Position numbers and translations under genes: made by a program. The notes under the pieces are model-generated. The model worked only from the letters and a program-made list of their open reading frames with translations, ran no database searches and was not told the DNA's origin. Of a stretch of DNA of 64,000 nucleotides, positions 23,565 through 35,367 are shown piece by piece; the stretch's first letter is position 1, and each line of letters begins with the position of its first letter. This DNA is from Rachycentron canadum (Eukaryota > Chordata > Actinopteri > Carangiformes > Rachycentridae), in the NCBI GenBank assembly GCA_038496675.1, contig CM076666.1, forward strand, positions 7,390,203 to 7,454,202, in the 5' to 3' direction.

Positions 23565-25380
23565 CATAATGATGGAAAGTTTTGGCTTGTAGAGTTTGGA
23601 GCAATAACACTATAACAGAGCTGTTGTATTCTTCTGCACCCAGGTTGCCAAGACATTTTTATATTGTTAGGACTACATTAGGTGAGAACATATTCACACA
23701 GGACAGTCAATCAATTTTTAATCCTGAAACCATGACCTTCTCCCAGCTACGGTACCTTATCCAGCTCTCTCCGAACTGGAGAGCTTGGGAGCTTGGTGGG
23801 AGCTCTCTCTGCCTTTGGCACAAGCTCATGGTTAGAGAAGAGACACTTGAAGTGTTTCTGTTCGAGATCCTGAGCTGCGCAAGCCACATGATTCCCTAGG
23901 GTTAGCGTTCTATATCTGAACCGAACTCCTGTGGGGGCAAGAGAAATACAAAAGTTGACTGTTAAAGAGAGCAGCAGCACAACATCAATAAAATAAAAAA
24001 TAAATAAAAAATCTCATTTTCCACGATGCTTTGGTTCACTGCTGCATGCAGTTTTGTCTTGTTACCTTCTTTCTCCTCATCCTCCCTCCCAGGCTCTTTT
24101 GTATATTTTATCAGTCCCTTTGCTTATTATATGCAGCTATAATGTCCAATAAAGCAGAAATGCAATAAAAATAATATTAAAAAATGGTCATGGAAGAGGA
24201 GGTGGACAGAGCCTGGGAATGAACACAAGGAGGGAGGATGGAAGAAGTCTCTTCTCTTTGTGCTCTTAGGAGAGACAGACAGACACACACACTCTACGTG
24301 TGCAACAGAGGCACTCAAGTCATTTATGAAAACAAAAATATTTTCCAATATGGGAAATGAGAAGATGTCTTTTTCTCCCTCTTTTTTTGTCTGTCTGCTT
24401 CTGCTCTTCCTCCCCAGAAAAGCACTACAGTGCTGTATTTTATCTGAATTGTTTTCCCTTTCCTCCTCCCTAGTCTTTACTTTTAGCTGCTTCTTGGCTG
24501 CTTTCTGCTTATGTCCTTTCTGTTTGAATTTTCTCCTTTTGATTCGACGTATCTTCTATTTGTCCTTCTCTGCCTTTCTCTCTTTGTCTTATTACTTTGT
24601 TAGTTTATCCCTTGTTCACTTGGGTCAGAATACACACACTAACACACATAGACACACAACCTCCCAGCTATCCAAGGATGATCCCTAGATTTAAGAATAT
24701 TGGACACCCCCCCATCAAACCTTGAGACAGGGGACCTCCAGCAATACACACAGAGACACAGACAAAATTAAATATACCCCACTCCTCAGTATTCAAGAAC
24801 ACTGAGAAATCACTGTGGTGAGAAAATTCATTTTGCAAAAATATAAATAATTTTTTTTTTTTTTTTTTTTTTTTGGGTACACACAATCTCACAATCTCAC
24901 ATTTCTCAACTCATGAATTCTCCAGTCAGATAGTTTCAAAGCTTGTGGAAGTTACAATATGTGACTTGTTCCTTGTCCACGTGAAGAAAAAGTTTCATAC
25001 TGTAGCTTCAACATCAGTGTTCCCTGTTGTATGCGAGAGCGAATGCAACAAGACGTGTATTTGCGTACATGTAAGAAAAGCTGTAACAAGGACACAGCAT
25101 GTGAAGTCACATAATGTATGCGTGTGCACTGCGAACATCAAGCAAGACTGTGCAGGAACATTATTTGATTTTGTGTTATTTGACTTGTAATGACACTGAA
25201 ATAATGGGCATGATAAAAAATATAGCACCATGAAGAGGAGTTCATGCGAAATGTGAATGTGTGTGTTACTTATCTCATGACGTGTAAAAATATTAACCCT
25301 TGATGGCAGAAATAAGCAATGTGAAACAAAAGTGAACAGAAAATAGCAATAAGAATATAAAAGATGAGAATAAAAAGATC
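23565..25380. other. Non-coding stretch, no gene recognised
   Basis: Contains a pyrimidine-rich block at 24,360-24,610, which creates a false Leu/Phe/Ser-rich frame, CA-rich patches near 24,280 and 24,635, and a long T-run. No gene is recognised. Confidence 0.55.
24851..24874. repeat. Poly-T tract (24 T)
   Basis: An uninterrupted run of 24 T. Confidence 0.95.
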
Positions 25381-25384
25381 ATGG

Positions 25385-26605
25385 GTAGGTCTCTGCAGGC
25401 TTTGCCTGGATTTAGGCAGTTTATCCCAGTCTTCCTGACAGATCCACTCAGTCTCTCCACAGATGCTCTATAGCGTTTAAGTCAAAGCGTTTTCTGGGCT
25501 ACTCAAAGACAAAAACTCGCCCTGAAGTGTTGTCTTGGCTGTATGCTACCGGTCACTGTCGTGTCGAGAGTTGAGATTGTGTGCAATCTGGAGGAGTTTT
25601 TTTTTTTTTTTTTTTTTTTTTGGGGGGGGGGGCATGGTCTTTTTCTTATTCCCAACTCGTCACATATGGATGTTTGGTCAGAACCCCCTGACGTCCCTTT
25701 GTCACACACTGGTTGGGTTGAATGGTTGGTGTACAAATCAACAAACACAAACAACCAAATGACTTGATGTGTAGACGCTCACAATGCAACTTTTGGTTAA
25801 TGTTGGGCAAAATTTAAGTGGTTTAATAGAGAAAAAGTTCACTTTGGGTTTGGGTTAGGGTTCAGCCTCACTTTCACTACAAAATCATAATGCTGACTCA
25901 CCTGGTATACATCAGCAGACTGTGCGCTGTGGTCTGCCTGACTCATTAAGAATTAAGAACATTTTTTTATCAGACTTGGATGGATGATGAAACCCATCAA
26001 TGGTATTTGCCAGGCAGTGCTTGATGTTGTTCGATGTTGGATTCACCTTCATCATGCTCTCGCAAACCTCACAAACCCATATGGCTTTGTTCTAGTCACG
26101 CTACCATAAGGGCCTGAATGCTGCTGAGATGGTGATCCATCCCTGTTAGAGTGACAGTTCTGTTCTGTGTCAACCTCCTGACTAAGGCCTTTCTTGCCAG
26201 TTGCACGATTTGGGTGCACAGCAAATTTTAGCAAGAGTCCTGGTTGTTCCAGCCTCCTTCCATTTCGCAGTGACTGAGGCCTCTCTGCTTCTGGGAAGAG
26301 ACAAGGCCATAGAAGTGGTGTTATATCCCTATCCTGATCTGGGCCCTGCTGCAGTTTTATCACAGAAGTCTACAGCCAAGTCTTTGGATTTCACAACTTG
26401 GTTTTTGTCCTGATATCCAGTGGGACACATGCGTGCACCTGATCACCATTTATGGTGCCACAACAAAGTTTCTGAACACTGTAAATGAAAGGTTTCAGGG
26501 TTCGACAAATTATACATGTCTTTCTACGTTATTGAGAGCATCCATTTAAAATTAAAAGTGCAACACAAAAAAGTGAAGGGCCCTGAATAATTTCTGAGGC
26601 CACTG
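25385..26605 (-). mobile_element. Tc1-like DNA transposon, split by foreign sequence
   Basis: The right-hand part (about 26,040-26,605) is the 5' half of a Tc1-like element read on the minus strand. It starts just inside a TA with CAGTGGCCTCAGAAATTATT, then includes AAAAACCAAGTTGTGAAATC, GGGCCCAGATCAGGGTAAGG, GGAACAACCAGGACTCTTGC, AAGAAAGGCCTTAGTCAGG and TTCAGGCCCTTATGGTAGCG. These follow in order the start, helix-turn-helix and linker regions of the fish Tc1 transposase gene. The left-hand part (about 25,385-25,597) fits the 3' half: CCTGGATTTAGGCAG, TCTCTCCACAGATGCTCTAT and GTCTTGGCTGTATGCTACCG, corresponding on the minus strand to the region after the second catalytic Asp. Between them lie a T24-G11 run and about 400 bases that do not look like the transposon. 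The transposase is broken throughout. Confidence 0.75.
25598..25632. repeat. T24-G11 double homopolymer
   Basis: Twenty-four T directly followed by eleven G, at the left edge of the sequence that separates the two Tc1 halves. It reads as A-rich and C-rich on the other strand and could mark the tail of an inserted element. Confidence 0.9.
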
Positions 26606-26609
26606 TAAA

Positions 26610-27640
26610 TGAAAAGAGAGAGAGAGAGGAAAGAGGGATGGATGAAATTAATCACACATCACAGCTCTAATGAGAATTTTAATTCATTCATTCTTCTTCT
26701 GCCAACATTCTTTCTTTTAATACCCGTAAAACATCTGAGCCAAAGTTAAATCCATGTGCGCATGTGCAGTACAATCTTTTAATTTATGGCCCTTATTATT
26801 AAGTCCCAAATGTCACATTCTTACCATTGAGTTTTTTCTTCTCTACTTCTTTGATTTATGATGAAAATAAAGAGGAAAATGCCTAAGGACCAATTGTCAA
26901 TCTTGTGCCAGAGGTGTGAATAGTTTCCAGTGGAAACAGAGAGGACATAAAATGGATTTATGCTGGGAATCATGGTGAAGGAAAGACAGAGCAAATAAGA
27001 TTTTTATTAAAGTACTTGTTTTTCACTGACTGAATCATTTTTTAAAAATTTTATTTTATTTTTTCCAACCTGGCTCATATTTAGTGAATAAATAGTATTT
27101 TAATGAATGGTGCATTAATTTTAAAAGTTTTATTGTTTTATGAATATTACTGTTAGCCATTTAGTTACACCACCCCCTCATTCTTCCGTTGACCAAGCAC
27201 CACTGCTTCTTCCCACTGCTTTCGCTTTCAGTGGCACATCTTTTCATTTTGGTAAGATGGCCATGATGAGGGAGTCATCATCACCTGTATGGCCACCTAA
27301 TTTTTATTATTTCTTCTTTCCTCCTTCTTTTCTCTTCACCGGTTCTACCTTGTTGGAAGTGTCCGCACCAGAAAAACAACAGCTTCACCCATTAAGCTTT
27401 AAAGTGACCTGTTGTGATGGTTTTCTCCCAGAAGCTGCCTGCCTGTCTGTGTCTGTCTTGAAGACCGGAGACACCAATTCACATCCTGTCGCATGCCAGT
27501 ACTCGAGGTTGGTCCCCCTTCATTGTATTCTTTTCCTGACCTTAAAGGGGCTATTTGCAGCTCAACGTGGTTTCTTGTGGTGGTAATTGTCTGACAGGAG
27601 CTGATAATACTCCATCTGAGCTATGTCTTTCTCTGAGGCT
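26610..27640. other. Non-coding stretch, no gene recognised
   Basis: AT-rich sequence with a short (GA)n at about 26,616-26,630. A 148-codon frame at 27,140-27,586 has no recognisable domain and is not supported as a gene. Confidence 0.5.
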
Positions 27641-27670
27641 ACAGGGAGTCGCTGCGTTAAAGTGATGAGA

Positions 27671-27793
27671 CGGGGCGGGGCTATATCGTTAGCGTGTTGA
27701 CTGCAGTAGAAGAAAAGATGTGATAGAGACAGGAGGCTGCTGGAGACAGCTCTTGGCGAGTCAAGAAACAAAGCTTGACAGTCTTCTAGACTG
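27671..27793 (+). promoter_or_regulatory. GC box, TATA-like word and splice donor: possible untranslated first exon
   Basis: The plus strand reads CGGGGCGGGGCTATATCG at about 27,671-27,688, a GC box joined to a weak TATA-like word. About 105 bases later comes GACTG followed by the consensus splice donor GTAAGTAAAC (donor GT at 27,794). There is no ATG-initiated coding frame of note between them, so if it is an exon it would be untranslated. The alternative is that the whole block from about 27,545 (AAAGGGGCTATTTGCAGC) is a dispersed fish repeat, which I cannot exclude. The assignment is an inference from short motifs only. Confidence 0.25.
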
Positions 27794-27799
27794 GTAAGT

Positions 27800-30700
27800 A
27801 AACAGCTGTTGATGTTAATGCTAAATATGTAGCAACAGCAAAACCTAAAATTGGCTCCTTTGAATAAGTATTTATTCGCCTACACCCAATTAAGGGAAAA
27901 GTTTCTGAACTGTCACTAACAGCTAGTCACATTTTTTTGTTTTAAAAATTCAGTCTCAGACTCCAACTAACTACCCACTCCACTTCCACCATTTAGAGCC
28001 TCCGTCTTCAACTGACCATGCCGCTTTTAACACTTAATGACAGCATCTCACAAACATGTCCTTAATGACCTTACTGCCACAACACTTTTTTAGCACCTCA
28101 GTGCTTTATTTTTTTGCCTGCTCCTTACATATTAATTGTAATAGCTTCATCACATTTGCCTGTTTAACATAAAAGCCTCCTTTGAGTTCTACAAAAGTAA
28201 CATCAATTTTCTCTGCTGCAAATTATCGCTTGGCCACAGCAAAAAAAAAAACCTTTGTCTTTACTTACAATTCATGTCCATTCAAACACTTTGCCTCCAC
28301 CTTCAAGGACACACACATAAACATAAACACCAGTGTACACATCTGTTTATTGGATCTATAATACCAACATGTGTCTGCAGAAATATTTCACTTCACAATG
28401 TCAGATTTCATTGGTTATATGTGTGGGCCGCAAACAAAGTGATAAACCATTGCTGAGGTGGAAGCACACACTTCCCTTCTGTGTTCACTTGGCTTTGAAA
28501 CATACCCATACAAATATATACACAGATATTACACACACACACACACGCACATATAAAGCAATAGGAGCTGCACATCACCAGCTAGGGAGTCGTTATGTAA
28601 TATGCCATATATCAAAGTCTCCCCTTGAGCGACTTGAGGGATAATTGATACAACAAAGGATCACACTGCCTGAGCCGTGGGAATCACTCGGAGTGACTGC
28701 TAAATCACAAGGAGCCAACATGACACATTAAGACTCACTTTAGTTTGCTGTGTGCCATTTTAAATCATTTGGAAGACAGACTGATTTACCAAGTTTGCCA
28801 GAAAAGCGTTATCCGTGCAACCTGTTTGTTCAAGACACACACTGCCATGCATGTGTGTTAGAGTGATGCAAGACAATATTAACGAAACGCAGTATATTGG
28901 CAATACTTAGCCTGTGTAATTTTAACAAATTTTGACACAATAAATGATGTCTAGAGGAAAAATGTGGTCGCGTGGAAGAAGCAAAGTTCTGGTCAGTTCA
29001 AGAAGTTATTAATGGTGATCTCACAGCTACAACTTGCTGAGCAATTACAAGTGTGGAAACTGCCAGCATGCAGAGAATGCTAAGTGTTATGATAACCCTA
29101 TAAACAGGAAGATTACCACTATTAAACATTTAATTGCACTCATAATGGACAATAAGATATTACCGTGATACAGTGTCCATTGGTGAAAACATGTTGTTGG
29201 CATCAGCTTCAACTGCCAGAGTTTTAATCTCGGATTTAAAAGTTGCCCCACTAACATTAAATCTTGTCTTTGGGTTGTAACAATTAATATGCGTAAAAGG
29301 CAAGAAGCAGCTCATTAAAATAAAACACTGGCCCAACAGAAGGAAATGTTGATTTAAGTAAAGAGAAGCAATTTAGGGTTTTCACCATTTCCAGGAGGCT
29401 TGAATAAGAATGTCCCAGTTAATGTTTTGATAGCATTCTAGGTTTTGATAAATGCTTAAATAATGTCATTTAAAATATTGTTTTTTTTCTTTGTATATAT
29501 ATCTTTTAATTTAATTTTTTAAATAGACAATTTGTCGCCAGCAGGAAGGCTTTAATGATGACAAAAGATCTGCACACCGTGCTAATAGTTCCCAGCAATT
29601 TAATTGAGCGACATTTTATTTATTTATTCATTTTTTTAATGCTTCTGGCAGTTCAAAAAGTTGCTCAATTAAAATTGTTGTGAGTTTTTACCACAGCTCA
29701 TGAATCTTTTGTTTGATTTGTGCTTTTAGTTTGATTTTTGATGCACCACCAAGTTTCTGTTTGTCTTTAATGATGACACGTCAGTCAGTCCACTAAGTAA
29801 AATAAATAAAAAATCAAATATTGGATGGGCAAACATTGATATTTCTACAGACATCAGTTTCTTCAGTTTCATTTAGCACCACCATCAGGCTTTGGCATCA
29901 TTGCAAATATTACCAGCAAATAATACCTGTAGAAACTAATGGCATTCCCTTCAGCCTCAGATGTACTTAGCAAATGTGCTCTTTAGCGAATGTTAACGTT
30001 TTCATTTTCTAATTTCAAATATTAACTCACAATCAACAAAAATATTCAGGTACCATATATCCAATAAATGGAGAACATCTATGTGGTATTTAGTATTTCT
30101 GTGGGAGAATTACTGTCTGAGAATTCATCTGCACAAACACAGAAAACGTTACTTACCATTAAAGGCAAAAAGGATAATGGACAAAAGTGGATTTTTTTTT
30201 TCATAAATAAAACACAAACAAGAGCCTTCAGCACATCCAGTTCTCAGGGCTGAGATAATTGACAATTTATTTTTGTACCCAACTTGACTGTCAGAGTCAT
30301 AAAGAGACAGGTACTCAGCCAATTAACATTAATGGACACTGCTTCTACAGCTTTGACTGACAAAACAAAAAAAGAATTTCATTTTTGATTTCTGATGGCT
30401 GTCCAACTTTTTGATGTCTTATTTATTTATTTATTTTTAATGCTTTAACTCAGAAACTTAATGAAATGAATTGGCCAACCATATCAACATTCGCCACAGG
30501 AAGTATTTGGAAGTAAATAATTGATACTAACCCTAACCTGTGTATGAGGGTCAAAAGAGTTCTGTAGCTCCAGTAAGGATCATTTAATGGTCTTTCCTAA
30601 AATAAATACATCAGTGTGTCGGCCTCAATTTCTCCCTCTATCTCCTGGATCCTTGGCTCACGCGTGCAATATGATGGAAGGCAGTGTACTAAAAGTCCTG

Positions 30701-33045
30701 ATTAGTTTGGGAGTTAGAGTCTAAATTTTTTCTTTTGACAGAATTTGATCTGTTGGCTGGATCAAGACGTTTTAAAGCAACAAAGTAACTACTTACAATA
30801 CCCTTTAGAACCGAGGAGACCTGCAGAGGTGGTTGATGATTCTCTGTGGGCTCATCACTATTAGTAACATCTTTCCCTTTCATCCATTGTTAATATAATC
30901 ATTGATTAGTGCAGCCTTAAAATCAAAGCCTGTTTAAATTGAAGAGTCAAGGTGAAACCTCAAAGGAAACATTGGAAAATGAATTGAATTAAGAGAGAGG
31001 ACACAGAGACAACATATCAGACTGAGTGAGACACAATACTGTCTTTGATCAGAGAAAATGAGGAGATAAAACAACTCTTTTTTTTTTCAAGGAATCATTG
31101 CAGTACTTGGATATTTGTAAGGAATCTTTTCAGACTTTTTTTTTCAAAAGACAGGATAACAGACACAAAAAGCAAACAACTGACCACATCAAAAGGCTGT
31201 GTCTCTTAAAAACCTCCACACAGATTCTATGAAATACTGTTCCTAGGATGCAGGTTTAATCAGGTGTTTGAGCTAGTGCTTTACAATTGCAAGCACCAGT
31301 TAACATCACTTTGAAGGACACTGAAGTTGGCTCTTAGTAGTTTTTACCTTATTAGTGATGAAGCCAAAGGTTGTGGTCAGGGGACGCAATGTAGGACACA
31401 AACCCTGGTCTCCAAAGAGAAAGTCATGTCCTTTGTACTCCCATCCATCTACCTTGTCTGTATGATTTTTTTTTTTTTCACGACATTGGAAAAAAGTACT
31501 TTGCTCGTGAATCCACACAGCAATTACATTTTCTTCAAAATATATTTGCCAATTCAAATGAGTTCTTTATAAAGGTAATTTGTAGGAGACAGGGTTTGTA
31601 GGTCACCGCACTGGCTAACAGGGTGACGGGTCTTTTGGACTACAATCAAAAAAGTCATTAACCTCAATAAATGCTTCCTTTTTATATGCAAGTCATACAG
31701 CCTCAGCACCCTTCATTTAGAATGTAATTAACCTGAATGGAAGATGTCATGATGACGTAGATGAGCTGTCATTTTGTAGATATAACTGCTTTTGTGAAAT
31801 AGAGGAGTTTCTGATGAAGATTTAACAAGGTAAAGAAAGGAAATGTAGAAAGTGGCAGTATACTAAGCTAATAAGCAAGCTATTTTCTAACTTTGACTAT
31901 TAGTACTTTGTAGAGGCCTGTGCCATGGGCTGTTGGTGTCGCATCTCGACCTTTTGGTCCTGGCTCATTCTCACCATCTGCTTCCATCTGGATGTCTGAC
32001 AATTATCAGCTGAACTACTTGGCTGAAAACACATTGTTCTGAACAAACTGCTGACCAAACAGTATCGAGCGTCCTCTCTCTCTCCCTGTCTGCTCTCCCA
32101 ACGCTCTTTCCTTCACACATCGCCTGTCCCCTCCCTCTGAATCATCTGTTTCAACAATTAATGCAGCCAGCTCCGAACAGAGCAGAGAAGCGAGGCTCGG
32201 CTACTGCACGGCCGGCTTTAGCGACTCCAAATCACACAGGAATGAAGGACAGTCAAGCCAGTAAAACATTCAGATGACTGAATTATGTTCATGGGAAATG
32301 CTCAGACTCAGTCGAATCATTTATTTATGAGGAAGGAAGGAATATGCAGGAGAGAAACATGGGTCTGCACGCTGAAGCAATGAAATTTGGGGGGATTTTT
32401 GTGCAATTCGTTGTGAATCCTCTGAGGCCAGGGATATTCTTTTTGAATGTTTTCAGTGTAGGTTATTGTACCTTTACTCATATTTGGGATTTAACAAACT
32501 GGCATCAGTGAATCTGCTCAGACATGATCTTGTATTTTAAATATCCACTGTGTTATGTGTAGGTCTGTCATGCAGAATATACTAACAATATACAAATGGT
32601 TCAGTTGCTATTGAGACAAATCAATAACAAGTAAACAAATGTAACCAGGGATGGGATTAAAACTTGTTTACCTGCTCAGGCAAAGGAAGCTAACAATGTT
32701 TTGTATAGTTTTTACCAATAACACGAAATATGCCTCTATCTCTCTTGCATGTCAACATGTTTTTTTTTTTTTGTTTGTTTGTTTTTTTTTAAAACAGATT
32801 TTAGGTGACTCTTCACAAGGTGTGTACCACTCACAAAGGACAGTGATCAAGGTTCAGCTTTGTTGTCATAATACGATATAGGAATTCAGAAATTAAAGCA
32901 ATGAAATACCCAATAAATAAGAATAACGTATGTAAAAGTAGCACTATTTCAAACTAAAACAACACAATCATACAGCTATTACAGACTCATTATATACAGA
33001 AACAATGACTAATAACAGGAAGAACCAGCATGAAGCATCTTAGGT
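27800..33045. other. Non-coding stretch, no gene recognised
   Basis: More than 5 kb without a recognisable gene or mobile element. It contains a short (AC)n near 28,530-28,546 and TTTA-type patches at about 29,618-29,640 and 30,417-30,437. An inverted repeat lies at 29,596-29,677. A GC-richer block at 32,170-32,235 (GAACAGAGCAGAGAAGCGAG, TGCACGGCCGGC) follows a pyrimidine-rich run. The low repeat load is compatible with regulatory or ordinary intergenic DNA. Confidence 0.55.
29596..29677. other. Imperfect inverted repeat with TTAATTGAGC core
   Basis: The left arm CAATTTAATTGAGCGAC (29,596-29,612) pairs with the right arm GTTGCTCAATTAAAATTG (29,660-29,677), allowing one mismatch and one extra A. 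The spacer is about 47 bases and T-rich. Each arm contains TTAATTG or CAATTAA, a homeodomain-type word, so it could be paired binding sites as readily as a hairpin. Confidence 0.7.
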
Positions 33046-33049
33046 AGTA

Positions 33050-33990
33050 GTGCCAGAGAAGCTTCAGTGTTCATTGGTTTTGATTCCACAAGTCTGAACT
33101 AGTGGAGGGATGAACACCACCCATCAAAAACACCTTGCTTCGATGGTGGTGGAGATCAGTGTCTAATATGTCACTCCAATAGGTCTTCAATTGGGTTGAG
33201 AACCTGGACTGTGAAGGCCATATTATATGATTTACATAATTTTCATACTTGTCATTCTAGAGGAGAGCTCCCCCGTTAATACAAAGTGTTAAGGTGATCA
33301 TACTTTGCAGCGACCCTTCCCTCTGAAGGGAAACCAACCAGCAAAATGCCCCCCACATCATAAAGGTGCCACCAGATCCGCTCACTGTAGGGGTCAAGCA
33401 TTCAGGCTTGTACCGTTTCTCTGGTGTATGCACTTGCCCACATATCAAGGATATGGTGAAGGATGACTCATCTGACCATATCACTTTTGCATTAATCTTC
33501 GTAATGAGGGCTTTATGCACTGCAGCCCTACGGTAATACACCTTTCTATGTAGCGGTCGACAGACTTGCTGACATGGTCTGATCGCGTCCCGCATTGACC
33601 TCAGTCACCTAAGGAAGACTTGGTTTTTCGATACATGCGTGAGCACCACTGTCATCAAATGTGCACTGATGACCACAGTGTCCGACCCTAATTACTCGCA
33701 TCTTAGATATAAATACCGATGTCACTTTAGTCAGTGTTCTTATTGAAGCACCAGCCACTTAAGCAGCCTTTGAGGCAGAAGCTCAATAATGAACCCTTTC
33801 AAAGTCACTTAGATCTCTTCCTCTTGCCATCTTGATACAAAATCCCAATCAACTGCGCCTGCTTGGCACTTTTATACATGACCGGATGAACTAGGTGAAT
33901 GGTATAATTGTACCATGCAGTCCGCCTATTTAGAAACACATGCATTTGTTCTGTTTCTTCACTCATTATTCAGGTTTTTGCTAGTGCCTG
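33050..33990 (-). mobile_element. Tc1-like DNA transposon with a broken transposase
   Basis: The element reads on the minus strand. Its 5' end is CAGGCACTAGCAAAAACCTG, next to a TA at 33,991-33,992. The transposase start lies about 160 bases inside. The matching far end near 33,050 is too eroded to fix; AGTAGTGCC near 33,047 may be its remnant. Inner sequence near 33,180-33,240 (TTCAATTGGGTTGAGAACC, GACTGTGAAGGCC in plus orientation) is typical of the 3' half of these fish elements. The copy is clearly inactive. Confidence 0.8.
33257..33830 (-). pseudogene. Tc1-like transposase pseudogene
   Basis: The frame opens at 33,830 with MARGRDLSDFERG, the expected N-terminus of this transposase lineage (MARGKDLSDFERGFI), and continues with ASKAAKVAGAS in the helix-turn-helix region. 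After frameshifts, a longer open stretch (33,257-33,595) shows YYRRAAVHKALITKINAKVI, WSDESSFTIS with the first catalytic Asp, KRYKPECLTPTVSGSGGTFM followed by MWGAFCW (family: Y-PECL-PTVKHGGGSVMVWG). DNA cleavage and joining by the DDE nuclease would be its original role. The region after this, with the second Asp and the last acidic residue, is disrupted. Length is well short of the usual 340 or so residues as one frame. Confidence 0.82.
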
Positions 33991-34219
33991 TAGTATGCAC
34001 AGTGGTTTTGTTTTTTTGTTTTTCCCACAACCTTAACAACTTAGTTGTATTTGCTCACAAGCCTGAATTTTCTATTCAACACTATTTTCAATAGTGTTGA
34101 AGACCTGCTGAAACCCCTGTGATACTGTTGCCACGGCAATAGACTCAACATTGTGTTTGGTTAATGAGTACACAGCTGCTTTGACCCCTAAAGTGTTCAG
34201 CATAAAAACGCACATAACA

Positions 34220-34472
34220 AGAAACACACACACACAGGCATGTGCACACATACACACCCACAGGGAAGTTTTTTCATTGATGATGAGTGTTCTGTGTGTG
34301 CCTGGGGTATATTACCGCAGCCAACCTATTAATCAGTGTAAATATAAAAACACACACACAGACACACAAGCACATAGAAGACTCGCACACAGCATGACCA
34401 AAGAGCAGCCTGCTGTGGTATGCCCTGGAGTATATTACAGTAGGAGCCATATTAATCAATATATAAACACAG
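34220..34472. repeat. CA-rich region with a diverged duplicated block
   Basis: Two copies of a roughly 50-base unit lie about 120 bases apart. Copy 1 at 34,300-34,353 contains GGGGTATATTACCGCAGCC and CTATTAATCAGTGTAAATAT. Copy 2 at 34,423-34,470 contains GGAGTATATTACAGTAGG and ATATTAATCAATATATAAAC. Both are followed by ACACAC or ACACAG sequence, and the spacer is CA-rich, so the unit plus its CA tract was probably duplicated in tandem and then diverged. Confidence 0.65.
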
Positions 34473-34769
34473 TCTCCTGCTGGTGAGGGGGACAGCAGCA
34501 GGGGTTGAATCAGGGCTATGGCATATGTGTGTATGCGTGTGTGTGTTACTTTACCCCGAGAGCACACACTTGTCTACAGCCGGGTGGAAATTTGATGCAT
34601 TGGCTTTATATTGGGGTTGCAGTATAATACTTTACAGTGAAATAATAATAATGATTTAGTTTTGATGGTTTTACACATTTGATACTGCAAGCTATGCCGT
34701 TTTGTTTTTGTTTGTTTTTTTTCTCACAGTACACAGCCCTCCTTTATGATTTAACTCCCTTGAACTTCA

Positions 34770-34905
34770 TCCGCTTGTTGTGATGTTACAGCCTGTGATT
34801 GAAGTGGATTAAATTTGATACATTTTATTACTTCTGTACATGATAGCTCATAATATTAATGCCTTTTTTTTTCACAATTTAAAGATAAAAAACAAGTGGC
34901 TAAGA
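34770..34905 (+). mobile_element. Tc1-like inner terminal-repeat fragment
   Basis: The sequence reads TGTTGTGATGTTACAGCCTG, then AGTGGATTAAATTTGATAC and, after T-rich spacing, CACAATTTAAAGATAAAAAAC. This follows the inner end sequence of fish Tc1-like elements (TTTTGTTATGTTACAGCC, ATGGATTAAATT). No transposase remains and both outer boundaries are lost. Confidence 0.45.
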
Positions 34906-35321
34906 AAGTAAAGAACCTCTGTGAAGTGATCCACTGCATGACCTTGACTGTCAGTGCAACTTAATCAGAGGCCATTGAATGGACCCCTTTTAGAGAGAAA
35001 CATATGGAGGGGTGTGCAAGGGTGTGGGTTTCTTTTTTAAAAAGTGAGTAAAATATTGCCACCACTCTGAACGCACACAGGCATGTCATCCCGTCTTAAT
35101 ATTGCAGTGCTGTAAATTGAGGGTTGCTCCCTCAAGCAATGTCAACAGGATTCTGTACTTCTGGAAAAGTGGCTCAAACAAGGACCCCTCAAGCCCTTCC
35201 TAATTTAGCAGAGACACATTTTTGGGTTCGAATTTGTGAGTCCACGGGGGCCCATGGGGGGGGGGACTGGATGTTTTGTGATAACCTGATAGATTGGTTG
35301 TGGTATGTTTTTTGGGGTCCG

Positions 35322-35339
<18 letters not shown>

Positions 35340-35367
<28 letters not shown>
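35340..35367. repeat. (GT)14 microsatellite after a T18 run
   Basis: Eighteen T (35,322-35,339) are followed by about fourteen GT units. Confidence 0.95.

Noticed and set aside
24260..24688. 142-codon frame resembling a multi-pass membrane protein
   Set aside because: The hydrophobicity comes from a T/C-rich tract on the plus strand, which encodes Leu, Phe and Ser in any frame.
27140..27586. 148-codon plus-strand frame
   Set aside because: Pro/Ser/Phe-rich low-complexity composition and no recognisable domain.
31366..31620. tRNA-derived SINE
   Set aside because: CAAACCCTGGTCTCC and a nearby CACCGCACTGGC recall a SINE or tRNA B-box context, but no A box, tail or matching copy is visible.
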